Shown: positions 34,815-43,837 of the stretch, piece by piece
Layout: every line of letters begins with the position of its first letter
Numbering within the stretch: position 1 is the stretch's first letter
Assembly: GCA_050943535.1 (NCBI GenBank)
Contig: JBMNPJ010000006.1
Location: 184,216 to 248,215, forward strand
DNA length: 64,000 bases
Origin: Massiliimalia sp050943535
GTDB taxonomy: Bacteria > Bacillota > Clostridia > Oscillospirales > Ruminococcaceae
Reading direction: 5' to 3'
Program-made: the position numbers and the translations under genes
The notes under the pieces: generated by a model
What the model was told of the DNA's origin: nothing
Seen by the model: the letters and a program-made list of their open reading frames with translations, nothing else
Databases searched by the model: none

Positions 34815-36857
34815 ATGGCGGTTGTTCCCATGAATAGAATTTCAATTTATGGGCTAAAAAAAGATGAAAAACACGTGCTGAAATTTTTACAGCGTTGGGG
34901 CATTTTGGAAATCCGTGAGACAGAACAAATCCCAGAAGGTTTTCAAAAACCGGATACAGGAAAAGCCCAAAGCCAGCTGACACAACAGATACAAACTGTG
35001 GAACGTGCCTTGGAAATTTTGGATGTGCATTCGCCGGAAGACAAATCCTTGTTTGCATCACTGGAAGGCAGAAAGGAATTATCTTTTTCCCAGTATGAAG
35101 AGCAGCTGCAGGAGTTGGAGCAATCTTTGCAGGATGCGGCTGACATTGTGGAACTAGAGCGCCGGATTGGGGAACAAAAAGGAGAACTGGTTCGCCTGCA
35201 GTCTCACATGGAAGCGCTGACTCCTTGGGAAGAGTTGACAGTACCTATGACCTGGAAGGGAACTTCCCGGGTGGGGGTACTGATCGGGTGTTTTTCTGAA
35301 GAGCGGGAAATTTCTGGAATTTTGGAAGATTACCAGAATAAGTTAGAACAGCAGAATCTAAAATTTTCTCAGTACCCCATTCATATGGAGCTGATCAGCC
35401 ATCAGCCTCACTTGACCTGTGTCTGTATTTTTTGTCCTAGGCCGGTGCTTGCGAGTGTGGAAGAATGTCTCAGAACCATAGGGTTTGCCAAACCTTCCGG
35501 AGCAGGCGACTGGGTTGCGAAAGAGGAGAAAACCAAATTAGAACAGCAAACAGAGAAGATACAGAGGCAAATAGAAGATGAAGAACAGCAGATGAAGCAG
35601 TTTGGAGAAAAACGGGAACAGCTTCGGCTGCTGTCAGATGAACTGTCTATGAAGCTGGAGCGATATCAGGCGTTGAGTCAGATCAGCCAGCATACCCGGG
35701 TATTCTGTTTGGAAGGATATCTGGCCAGTGAAAAAACTCCGGTACTGGAGCAGGAATTGATTTCCCGGTATTTGACGGCAGTGGAAACCGAAGCGCTGGA
35801 TCCGGAAGAAGAGGTTCCTGTCCTGCTTCACAATAACCAGTTTGCCCAGCCGGTGGAATCGGTGCTGGAAACCTATGGGATGCCCAGCAAGGGAGAAGCA
35901 GACCCCACTTCGATTATGGCAGTGTTTTATTATGTGCTGTTTGGCATGATGCTGTCAGATGCGGCATATGGCTTGATTATGGCAGTAGGCTGCGGAGCTG
36001 CATTAAAGAAGTTTAAAAATATGGAACAGGGAATGAAGAAGACCCTGCAGATGTTTTTTTACTGCGGAATATCCACAGCGGTGTGGGGCGTTTTGTTCGG
36101 CGGATACTTTGGGGATGCGATTACCGTGTTTTCCTCCACCTTTTTGGGGAAAGACTGGACCATTCCCGCCTTGTGGTTTGTTCCGGTCAATGAACCGATG
36201 AAGATGCTCATGTTTTCTTTGGCAGTAGGGATTGTACATCTGTTTGCAGGTTTGGGAATCCAGGCGTATCAGCTGTGCCGGCAGCACCGGTATTTGGACG
36301 CTTTGTTTGATGTAGGTTTTTGGTACCTGCTGGTAGGCGGAGGTGCCGGATATCTATTGACCATCCCTATGTTTGCTCAGATGGCAGAATTGCCGTTTAC
36401 CATTGGTTCTACCGGTGCTTTGATTCTGGGAGGATGTGCAGTGACAGGGGCGGTTGGAATTCTGATTACCGCAGGCCGAGGATCCAAAAATCCTTTTGTA
36501 TGGCTGTTAAAGGGACTGTACAGCCTTTACAATGTCACCGGATATCTCAGCGATATTTTATCCTATTCCCGTCTGCTGGCACTGGGACTTGCCACCGGGG
36601 TTATCGCCACAGTGTTTAACAAAATGGGAAGTATGATGGGCGGCGGTATTTTAGGCCTGATTTTCTTCTTGGTGGTATTTGTCATTGGACATACGCTAAA
36701 TCTGGCCATCAATTTGCTGGGAGCGTATGTACACACTAACCGTTTGCAGTTTGTAGAATTTTTCGGAAAGTTTTATGAAGGCGGGGGACGGAAATTTGAA
36801 CCGTTTACCCAACATACCAAATATTACAAAATTAAGGAGGACATTACTCATGGCTAA
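34815..36857 (+). CDS. ntpI: V-type ATP synthase subunit I (a-subunit)
   Basis: A 680-residue subunit. The N-terminal half (about 1-330) is cytoplasmic and coiled-coil; the C-terminal half has about seven membrane helices from residue 365. ILSYSRLLALGLATGVIA near residue 580 contains the conserved arginine that faces the rotor glutamate. GMMLSDAAYGL is another family signature. It forms the static ion channel with the K ring. Its stop overlaps the start of the K gene by 8 bp. Confidence 0.93.
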   Translation: MAVVPMNRISIYGLKKDEKHVLKFLQRWGILEIRETEQIPEGFQKPDTGKAQSQLTQQIQTVERALEILDVHSPEDKSLFASLEGRKELSFSQYEEQLQELEQSLQDAADIVELERRIGEQKGELVRLQSHMEALTPWEELTVPMTWKGTSRVGVLIGCFSEEREISGILEDYQNKLEQQNLKFSQYPIHMELISHQPHLTCVCIFCPRPVLASVEECLRTIGFAKPSGAGDWVAKEEKTKLEQQTEKIQRQIEDEEQQMKQFGEKREQLRLLSDELSMKLERYQALSQISQHTRVFCLEGYLASEKTPVLEQELISRYLTAVETEALDPEEEVPVLLHNNQFAQPVESVLETYGMPSKGEADPTSIMAVFYYVLFGMMLSDAAYGLIMAVGCGAALKKFKNMEQGMKKTLQMFFYCGISTAVWGVLFGGYFGDAITVFSSTFLGKDWTIPALWFVPVNEPMKMLMFSLAVGIVHLFAGLGIQAYQLCRQHRYLDALFDVGFWYLLVGGGAGYLLTIPMFAQMAELPFTIGSTGALILGGCAVTGAVGILITAGRGSKNPFVWLLKGLYSLYNVTGYLSDILSYSRLLALGLATGVIATVFNKMGSMMGGGILGLIFFLVVFVIGHTLNLAINLLGAYVHTNRLQFVEFFGKFYEGGGRKFEPFTQHTKYYKIKEDITHG

Positions 36858-37335
36858 TTTGGGAATTGCGTTTGCATTATTGGGAGCAGTCAGCGCTGCG
36901 TTGTTGTCTGGAATCGGTTCTGCGATTGGTGTCGGTATGGCAGGGGAAGCGGCTGCCGGTGTTTTGACCGAAGACCCTAAAAAATTCAGTAAGGTACTGT
37001 TATTGCAGCTTTTGCCGGGTACTCAGGGAATTTATGGGCTTTTGATCGCCTTTTTGACTTTGGCGCAGATTGGTATTATTGGAGGCAGTTTTGTTCCGCT
37101 GAGCTTAGCAAAAGGACTTTTGTATTTTGTGGCATGTCTGCCTATGGGATTTGTGGGGCTGTGGTCAGCTAAACGTCAGGCAAGGGCGGCAGTATCCAGT
37201 ATTTCACTGGTGGCGAAACGTCCGGAACAGTTTGTAAAATCCATGATTTTGCCGGCAATGGTAGAAACTTATGCGATTTTGGCTCTGTTAATTTCCATTC
37301 TTTCCATTTTTGGAATTGCCGGACTGGATGTATAA
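36850..37335 (+). CDS. ntpK: V-type ATPase proteolipid subunit K (duplicated hairpin)
   Basis: A 161-residue, four-helix proteolipid made of two hairpins. The first hairpin carries LPGTQGIYG (Leu55, Thr58, Gln59), the second the ion-binding AMVETYAI (Glu139), with Gln110 between. These match the Na+ ligands described for Enterococcus hirae NtpK (Leu61, Thr64, Gln65, Gln110, Glu139), so a sodium-coupled ring is inferred. ATG 36850 was chosen because AAGGAGG precedes it; upstream in-frame starts lie inside the subunit I gene. Confidence 0.93.
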   Translation: MANLGIAFALLGAVSAALLSGIGSAIGVGMAGEAAAGVLTEDPKKFSKVLLLQLLPGTQGIYGLLIAFLTLAQIGIIGGSFVPLSLAKGLLYFVACLPMGFVGLWSAKRQARAAVSSISLVAKRPEQFVKSMILPAMVETYAILALLISILSIFGIAGLDV

Positions 37336-37366
37336 TGAAAATTTGGAATCAACGAGGTGATGCGGC

Positions 37367-37969
37367 ATGACCGGACTGGAACAGATATTACATGAGATTC
37401 AAAAAGACGCCGAGCTTGGCGCATCGGAAACGATGAAACAGGCACAAAAGGACTGTGAACAATTGCTGGCGGAAGCCGATGAAGAAGCAAAACGGCGGAA
37501 GGCAGAAATTCTGGAACAAGGGGAACAGGAAAAAAACCAAAAGATAGCTCGTGCAAAAAGCGCTAACCGCCTGATGGTTCGAAAACGGGTGCTGGATGAA
37601 AAGGGAATACTGATTCAGCGTCTGATTGATCAGGCGGAAGAAGACCTTGCCAATCTGCGGGAAGATGTTTATTTTCCGTTACTGATTCGGCTGGCGGAAA
37701 AAAACGCTTTGGCTGGAGAAGGGGAAATGCATCTTTCTCCAAAAGATTTTAAACGGCTACCGGAAGATTTTGAAAAACAGCTCAATCGAGCACTTTCTGC
37801 CGGAAAGAAAATTCAAATTTCCCGGGAAACCCGTCCCTGCAAAGGCGGATTTATTCTTTCTTACGGCGGGATTGAAGTAAACTGTTCTCTGGAAGCTTTG
37901 TTTGCGTCCCGAAAAGAACAATTGCAGGATTTGGCAAATGAAGCATTGTTTCAGGAGGAAGATTCATAG
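37367..37969 (+). CDS. ntpE: V-type ATP synthase subunit E
   Basis: A 200-residue stalk subunit with a long N-terminal helix (about 1-85, charged and Ala-rich) and a compact C-terminal alpha/beta domain containing GGFILSYGGIEVNCSLEAL, the subunit E signature. It binds the catalytic A3B3 head and the G/H subunit. It lies 31 bp after the K gene in the standard operon order. Confidence 0.9.
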   Translation: MTGLEQILHEIQKDAELGASETMKQAQKDCEQLLAEADEEAKRRKAEILEQGEQEKNQKIARAKSANRLMVRKRVLDEKGILIQRLIDQAEEDLANLREDVYFPLLIRLAEKNALAGEGEMHLSPKDFKRLPEDFEKQLNRALSAGKKIQISRETRPCKGGFILSYGGIEVNCSLEALFASRKEQLQDLANEALFQEEDS

Positions 37970-37980
37970 GGGGGAATCAT

Positions 37981-38949
37981 ATGGCTGAGGAATATACCTA
38001 TGCGGTTGCCAGAGTGCATGCCAAAGAGCTGAGTTTGCTCACCCGGCAGGATCTGGAACAGCTTTTGGGATGCCCCACAGAATCAGACTGCCTGCGGGTG
38101 CTGTCAGAAAAAGGGTTTGGAGAAGGACAAACCGGATTGGATGCTGAACATCTTTTGGAATATGAATATCACCGAACCTGGGAGTTTTTAACCCAGCTCA
38201 TGGGTGATGATACCGGACTGGATTTGTTCCGCATTGGGGACGATTACCATAACTTAAAAGCGGCGGTAAAATGCGCAGCACAGAATGTGTTTCATCAAGG
38301 TGCTTTCCGGCGGGGCGGTACCCTTTCCTGGGAAGATATTTATCAGGCAGTAAAAGAACAGGATTGGGAGAGGCTTCCTAAAAAACTGGCGGAGTGCGGC
38401 GAAAAGGCATACAGCGTCCTGCTTCAGACCAAAGACGGGCAGGCGGCGGACATGGTCATAGACCGTGACTGCCTGGAACAGATCCTGGAAAAGGGAATGG
38501 CCTTAAAAAATGAAACCCTGCGGGAATATGCCCGACAGATGGTAGCGCTTGCGAATCTTCGAGTAGCAGTGCGCTGTGTGCGGACTGGGAAAGGGCATAC
38601 CTTTTTAGAGCAGGCATTGGTTCCTTGTCCGGGACAAAATCTTTACGGAATGATGGCTGCTGCCGGGGAAGGGATAGAACAGCTGGGGGAATACCTTCAG
38701 ATGACCGAATTCCGCGAAGCGGCCGGACTTGTGAAAGGGTCTTATGCACAGTTGGAAAAATGGTGTGATAACCGTTTATTTGACGTGATTCGTTCTCAAA
38801 AACACCAGGTGTTTGGCCTGGCTCCATTGGCAGGGTACTGGCTTGCAAGAGAAGCAGAGCTTGGCGCAGTGCGGCTCATTTTGTCCGCAAAGCGCAACGG
38901 ATTAAATACAGATCTGGTTCGGGAAAGGTTGCGGGAATTATATGTATAA
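37981..38949 (+). CDS. ntpC: V-type ATP synthase subunit C (d-type)
   Basis: A 322-residue, all-helical subunit that links the rotor ring to the central shaft. Signatures are YAVARVHAKELSLLTRQDLE at the N-terminus, GDDYHNLKAAVKC, and the C-terminal half with EAELGAVRLILSAKRNGL. The last bases overlap the F gene by 8 bp, so translation is coupled. Confidence 0.9.
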   Translation: MAEEYTYAVARVHAKELSLLTRQDLEQLLGCPTESDCLRVLSEKGFGEGQTGLDAEHLLEYEYHRTWEFLTQLMGDDTGLDLFRIGDDYHNLKAAVKCAAQNVFHQGAFRRGGTLSWEDIYQAVKEQDWERLPKKLAECGEKAYSVLLQTKDGQAADMVIDRDCLEQILEKGMALKNETLREYARQMVALANLRVAVRCVRTGKGHTFLEQALVPCPGQNLYGMMAAAGEGIEQLGEYLQMTEFREAAGLVKGSYAQLEKWCDNRLFDVIRSQKHQVFGLAPLAGYWLAREAELGAVRLILSAKRNGLNTDLVRERLRELYV

Positions 38950-39256
38950 AGTAGCGGTCATGGGCGACCGGGACAGCATTTACGGTTTTGGCGCAGTGGG
39001 ACTGGATGTTTACCCTGTGGCAGATGAGGAACAGGGCAAAATAGTGTTTCGCAGATTGGTACATGAAAACTGCGCTGTGATTTATATTACCGAGGCTCTG
39101 GCCGCTCAGCTGGAGGAAGAAATTAAAAAATATGAAAAATCTCCTTTGCCTGCGGTGATTTTGATTCCGGGGATTTCCGGGAATACTGGAAAGGGCATGG
39201 AAAGCGTATCCCGTTCAGTAGAGCGGGCAGTAGGCTCTAATTTGCTCAGTGATTGA
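38942..39256 (+). CDS. ntpG: V-type ATP synthase subunit F
   Basis: A 104-residue Rossmann-like subunit of the central shaft. It starts MYKVAVMGDRDSIYGFGAVG, matching subunit F, and has YITEALAAQLEEEI and PAVILIPGISGN. It probably regulates rotation and sits between C and A as usual. The symbol follows E. hirae usage. Confidence 0.9.
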   Translation: MYKVAVMGDRDSIYGFGAVGLDVYPVADEEQGKIVFRRLVHENCAVIYITEALAAQLEEEIKKYEKSPLPAVILIPGISGNTGKGMESVSRSVERAVGSNLLSD

Positions 39257-39281
39257 TAAGGGGAAAGAAGTGATATAACAG

Positions 39282-41048
39282 ATGAGTCAGGGAACCATAC
39301 AGAAGGTGGCGGGACCGCTGGTAATTGCCAAAGGAATGCGGGACGCCAATATGTTCGACGTAGTGCGGGTTAGCGACCAGCATTTGATTGGGGAAATTAT
39401 TGAAATTCATGGGGACCGGGCCTCCATACAGGTTTATGAGGAAACTTCCGGGTTAGGACCGGGCGAACCTGTGGAATCAACCGGAGTTCCTCTGAGTGTA
39501 GAACTGGGTCCGGGGTTGATCGGAACAATTTTTGATGGAATTCAGCGGCCGCTGAGCAAAATTATGGAGCAGGCGGGAAACTTTCTGCAAAGGGGAATCT
39601 CCGTTCCTTCTCTGGATCGGCAGACAGTATGGCACTTTACCCCCTGTGTAAAACCGGGTGATCTAGTACAGGCTGGGGATGTGCTGGGTACGGTACAGGA
39701 AACAGAAGTGGTGCTTCACAAAATTTTGGTGCCCAATGGGATTTCCGGTACAGTGACTTCCATTGAAGAAGGGGATTTTACAGTAGAGCAGACCGTAGGG
39801 ATGATTTCTGGTGACGGAAAAGAATATCCGGTTTCCCTGATGCAGAAATGGCCAGTGCGGCAGGGACGTCCTTATGAGAAAAAGCTTTCTCCGGATATGC
39901 CTTTGATTACCGGACAGCGGGTCATTGATACCCTGTTCCCCATTGCCAAAGGCGGGGTAGCGGCCGTGCCAGGGCCTTTTGGAAGCGGAAAAACAGTGGT
40001 ACAGCATCAGCTTGCCAAATGGGCGGAAGCGGATATTGTGGTATACATTGGCTGCGGAGAACGGGGCAATGAAATGACCGACGTGCTCAACGAATTTCCA
40101 GAGCTGGTGGACCCGAAAACAGGAAAATCCTTGATGGAGCGAACTATTTTGATTGCCAATACTTCCGATATGCCGGTAGCGGCTCGGGAAGCATCTATTT
40201 ATACGGGGATTACCATTGCAGAATATTTCCGGGATATGGGTTATTCTGTTGCGCTGATGGCGGATTCTACTTCCCGCTGGGCAGAAGCATTAAGGGAAAT
40301 GTCCGGGCGTTTGGAAGAAATGCCTGGGGAAGAAGGATATCCTGCTTATTTGGGAAGCCGGCTGGCGCAGTTCTATGAACGGGCAGGCAGAGTGATCACC
40401 AAAGGAACAGACAAGCGGGAAGGTGCTTTGTCCGTCATCGGGGCAGTATCTCCTCCTGGGGGAGATATTTCCGAACCGGTTTCTCAGGCTACTTTGCGGA
40501 TTGTCAAAGTGTTCTGGGGACTGGATGCTAATTTGGCGTATAAGCGGCATTTCCCGGCGGTAAACTGGCTGACCAGTTATTCTTTGTATGTGGATACCAT
40601 GTCTGGCTGGTTTAATCAAACGGTGCAGGAAAACTGGATGGAACTGCGGGGTCAGATCATGCGGATCCTGCAGCAGGAGGCAGAACTGGAAGAAATTGTA
40701 AAACTGGTAGGGATGGATGCTTTGTCTGCTCCTGACCGACTGACACTGGAAACTGCCCGCTCTATCCGGGAAGATTTTCTGCATCAGAATGCTTTTGATG
40801 AAGTAGATACCTATACGCCTTTGGAAAAACAGCACCAGATGATGAGTCTGATTTTGGGATTCCATGAAAAAGCTTCAAAAGCCCTGAAGCGGGGTGTGGA
40901 TATGGAAGAACTGCTGAAACTTCCTGTCCGGGAACAAATTGGGCGGTTTAAATATGTTCTGCCCCAAGATACCCGTGGGCAGTATGAACAGATTCAGCAG
41001 GAAATGACAGTACAGCTGGAAAATCTGCAGGGAGAGGAGGATGCCTGA
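39282..41048 (+). CDS. ntpA: V-type ATP synthase catalytic subunit A
   Basis: A 588-residue catalytic subunit. The P-loop GPFGSGKT lies at residues 231-238; the V-type-specific insertion (about 110-200) is present; MADSTSRWAEALREMSGRL and PPGGDISEPVSQ are signatures of the A family. It hydrolyses or makes ATP with subunit B as partner. The stop codon overlaps the B start (ATGATG region), implying coupled translation. Confidence 0.97.
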   Translation: MSQGTIQKVAGPLVIAKGMRDANMFDVVRVSDQHLIGEIIEIHGDRASIQVYEETSGLGPGEPVESTGVPLSVELGPGLIGTIFDGIQRPLSKIMEQAGNFLQRGISVPSLDRQTVWHFTPCVKPGDLVQAGDVLGTVQETEVVLHKILVPNGISGTVTSIEEGDFTVEQTVGMISGDGKEYPVSLMQKWPVRQGRPYEKKLSPDMPLITGQRVIDTLFPIAKGGVAAVPGPFGSGKTVVQHQLAKWAEADIVVYIGCGERGNEMTDVLNEFPELVDPKTGKSLMERTILIANTSDMPVAAREASIYTGITIAEYFRDMGYSVALMADSTSRWAEALREMSGRLEEMPGEEGYPAYLGSRLAQFYERAGRVITKGTDKREGALSVIGAVSPPGGDISEPVSQATLRIVKVFWGLDANLAYKRHFPAVNWLTSYSLYVDTMSGWFNQTVQENWMELRGQIMRILQQEAELEEIVKLVGMDALSAPDRLTLETARSIREDFLHQNAFDEVDTYTPLEKQHQMMSLILGFHEKASKALKRGVDMEELLKLPVREQIGRFKYVLPQDTRGQYEQIQQEMTVQLENLQGEEDA

Positions 41049-42418
41049 TGCCAAAAGAATATCGAACCATACAGGAAGTTGCCGGACCGCTGATGCTGGT
41101 GGAAGGTGTGGATCAGGTTTCTTATAATGAACTGGGAGAAATTGAACTGGCCAATGGGGAAACCAGACGGTGCAAAGTGCTGGAGGTAGACGGCTCCAAC
41201 GCCCTGGTTCAGCTGTTTGAAAGTTCAACCGGAATCAACCTGTCCAACAGTAAAGTCCGGTTTTTAGGAAGAACCATGGAATTGGGCGTATCTGAAGATA
41301 TGCTCAGCCGGGTATTTGACGGACTGGGAAATCCCATTGATGATGGTCCCAGACTGCTGCCCCAAAAGCGGATGGATGTAAACGGCTTGCCCATGAATCC
41401 GGCTGCCAGAAACTATCCTCAGGAATTTATCCAGACCGGGGTATCTGCTATTGATGGGCTAAATACACTGGTTCGGGGACAAAAGCTGCCTATCTTTTCT
41501 GCCAGCGGTCTTCCTCATGCCAATCTGGCGGCGCAGATTGCCCGTCAGGCAAAGGTTCGGGGAACCAGCGAGTCCTTTGCGGTAGTGTTTGCCGCTATGG
41601 GGATTACCTTTGAGGAATCTGACTTTTTTGTACAGAGTTTCCGGGAAACCGGCGCCATTGACCGTACGGTTATGTTTGTCAATCTGGCAAACGATCCGGC
41701 CATTGAGAGAATTGCCACCCCTCGTATGGCTTTGACAGCGGCAGAATATCTGGCGTTTGAAAAGGATATGCATGTTCTGGTCATTATGACCGATATTACA
41801 AACTATGCAGACGCACTGCGGGAAGTTTCCGCAGCTCGAAAAGAGGTTCCCGGCCGACGGGGGTATCCAGGTTATCTGTATACCGACCTAGCGTCTCTTT
41901 ATGAACGTGCAGGACGGCAGAAGGGCAAAAAGGGAAGCATCACTTTGATTCCGATTCTCACCATGCCCGAAGATGATAAAACTCATCCGATTCCGGACTT
42001 GACTGGATATATCACGGAGGGGCAGATTATTTTGAGCCGGGAATTGTACCGAAAAGGGGTTATGCCTCCCATTGATGTTCTGCCTTCTTTGTCCCGTTTG
42101 AAAGATAAGGGGATTGGGGAAGGAAAAACCCGAAAGGATCATGCCAGTGTAATGAATCAGCTGTTTGCCGCATACGCACGTGGGAAGGATGCCAAAGAAC
42201 TGATGACCATTTTGGGGGAAGCAGCTTTGACTGACATTGACAAAAAATATGCGGCTTTTGCAGATGCATTTGAGACCGAATATATTTCCCAGGGATATTA
42301 CACCAACCGGGATATTGAGGAAACCATGAATCTTGGCTGGAAACTGCTGTCAATCCTTCCTAGAAGCGAGCTGAAGCGAATCAGTGACGAATACCTGAAT
42401 CAGTATTATTTAGGATAG
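41048..42418 (+). CDS. ntpB: V-type ATP synthase subunit B
   Basis: A 456-residue non-catalytic partner of A. It lacks the complete P-loop (SASGLPHANLAAQIARQA instead), as expected, and carries PGRRGYPGYLYTDLASLYERAGR and MPEDDKTHPIPDLTGYITEG, the B-type signatures. It binds nucleotide without hydrolysis at the A/B interface. Confidence 0.97.
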   Translation: MPKEYRTIQEVAGPLMLVEGVDQVSYNELGEIELANGETRRCKVLEVDGSNALVQLFESSTGINLSNSKVRFLGRTMELGVSEDMLSRVFDGLGNPIDDGPRLLPQKRMDVNGLPMNPAARNYPQEFIQTGVSAIDGLNTLVRGQKLPIFSASGLPHANLAAQIARQAKVRGTSESFAVVFAAMGITFEESDFFVQSFRETGAIDRTVMFVNLANDPAIERIATPRMALTAAEYLAFEKDMHVLVIMTDITNYADALREVSAARKEVPGRRGYPGYLYTDLASLYERAGRQKGKKGSITLIPILTMPEDDKTHPIPDLTGYITEGQIILSRELYRKGVMPPIDVLPSLSRLKDKGIGEGKTRKDHASVMNQLFAAYARGKDAKELMTILGEAALTDIDKKYAAFADAFETEYISQGYYTNRDIEETMNLGWKLLSILPRSELKRISDEYLNQYYLG

Positions 42419-42443
42419 AACTGAGAAGAAAGGGGGAGTTTTT

Positions 42444-43100
42444 TTGGCTCAAAGCAGTGTAAACCCCACCCGGATGGAATTGACGCGTTTAAAAAAGAAA
42501 TTAGCCACTGCCATGCGGGGACATAAGTTGCTTAAAGACAAGCGGGATGAGCTGATGCGTCAATTTTTGGATATGGTACGGGAGAACAAACAGCTTCGCC
42601 AGCAGGTGGAAGAAGGCATTCGTTCTGCCAATCAGCAGTTTGCCTTGGCTGGTGCAGTGATGCGGGAAGATGAAGTGGCAGCTGCTCTGCTGGCACCAAA
42701 GCAGGAAGTATCTGTTCGGGCGGGAAAGCGCAATGTAATGAGCGTAGAAATTCCCGTTTTTGAATATGAGACTCGAACAGGAGATCCAAACGATATTTAT
42801 TCCTATGGATTTGCCTTTACATCCGGAGATTTGGACGAGGCGGTGCATCATTTGGCGGAAATTTTTCCCCAGATGCTGCGTCTGGCAGAATGCGAGAAAT
42901 CCTGTCAGCTTCTGGCGGCAGAGATTGAAAAGACCAGAAGACGGGTTAATGCATTGGAATATGTTATGATTCCGCAGATGCAGGCGGATATTAAGTATAT
43001 CGCGATGAAACTAGATGAAAATGAACGAAGCACCCAGATTCGTCTGATGAAAGTGAAGGACATGATGCTGGAACAGGCGCATCACTATCATCAGAAGTGA
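42444..43100 (+). CDS. ntpD: V-type ATP synthase subunit D
   Basis: A 218-residue coiled-coil rotor-shaft subunit. The start VNPTRMELTRLKKKLATAM is the D-family signature and requires the TTG at 42444, which follows AGGGGGAG; the next ATG at 42474 would delete conserved residues. The C-terminal helix includes RRVNALEYVMIPQM. Last gene of the V-ATPase operon. No obvious terminator follows; GC-rich hairpins begin soon after. Confidence 0.93.
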   Translation: MAQSSVNPTRMELTRLKKKLATAMRGHKLLKDKRDELMRQFLDMVRENKQLRQQVEEGIRSANQQFALAGAVMREDEVAAALLAPKQEVSVRAGKRNVMSVEIPVFEYETRTGDPNDIYSYGFAFTSGDLDEAVHHLAEIFPQMLRLAECEKSCQLLAAEIEKTRRRVNALEYVMIPQMQADIKYIAMKLDENERSTQIRLMKVKDMMLEQAHHYHQK

Positions 43101-43746
43101 ATTAGCTTCGGATTTTAGCCGGGCGCCAGGGGTTCACCCCCTGGACCCAAACCACCTGGCGGTGGGGCAAAGACGCTTCGCTCGTACTCTATCAGTTTTA
43201 CTTCTTAATAAACCTGTAACTGTTTTTACTTAGGAGATACAATTTTGATATTGCATTGCAAGAACAGATAAAACTGATTGAAGCAACAAAGCATATCTTC
43301 AAACACTGTTTCCGAAGGCGGTTATGAGGGGGCAGCCGTGCTTTGCGGCGTAGGGGGGAGTTAAAGCCGCTTTTGCGGCGGTACCACTCCCCCTGAAAAG
43401 CCGTTCCGGCGTGTGAGGAAGGCTCTTTTCCCCTGTTTTCTGGCCTCAGAAAACAGGGCGCAGGTGCGGGCGGCGTCGCCCGCAAATAAAACAAAAAAAT
43501 TAATGATTTTCTTTTTACTGATAGAATACGCACCGTAGGCGGTTTGTTCCGGTGCTTCACCGGCGGCGCTGATAATTTCAAAAACTATCAATAATACTTT
43601 TATTTGTGCAATTCGCTAGTTTACATTACCTTTTTCGACAGATTGCGACAGGCTAACAGTTAGCCTGTCTTTTCTTTTTGGCAATTTTCATTTTTAAGCA
43701 TTCCTTTTCTAAAATTCATCCAAGCTGTAAATTGTTACACTTTAGG
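43101..43746. repeat. GC-rich non-coding region with many hairpins and a dispersed-repeat copy
   Basis: No gene is seen on either strand. The region contains CCAGGGG-TTCA-CCCCCTGG, CTGTTTTCTG-GCCT-CAGAAAACAG, GCGGGCG-GCGT-CGCCCGC and CCGGTG-CTT-CACCGG. Between them, CGTACTCTATCAGT (43183-43196) and ACTGATAGAATACG (43517-43530) form an inverted pair with one mismatch, 320 bp apart. The second end matches a copy near 54980. GC content is higher than in other intergenic regions. It could be a degenerate MITE-like or REP-like element. Confidence 0.5.
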
Positions 43747-43764
43747 TTGTTAAATCATTGACAG
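43747..43764. promoter_or_regulatory. Rex operator overlapping the aconitase promoter
   Basis: TTGTTAA-ATCA-TTGACAG agrees with the Clostridia Rex consensus TTGTTAA-N4-TTAACAA at 12 of 14 palindrome bases. It overlaps the -35 box, so Rex binding would block RNA polymerase. rex is the third gene of this operon. Confidence 0.65.
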
Positions 43765-43786
43765 TTTCGGTGAAATATTATACAAT
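43758..43786 (+). promoter_or_regulatory. Promoter of the acn-icd-rex operon
   Basis: TTGACA (43758-43763), 17-bp spacer, TACAAT (43781-43786), about 50 bp upstream of the aconitase start. Confidence 0.85.
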
Positions 43787-43837
43787 AATGTAATAAACAG
43801 ATTTGTGATTTGTATTGCTTGAAAGGGGAAATCAGGA

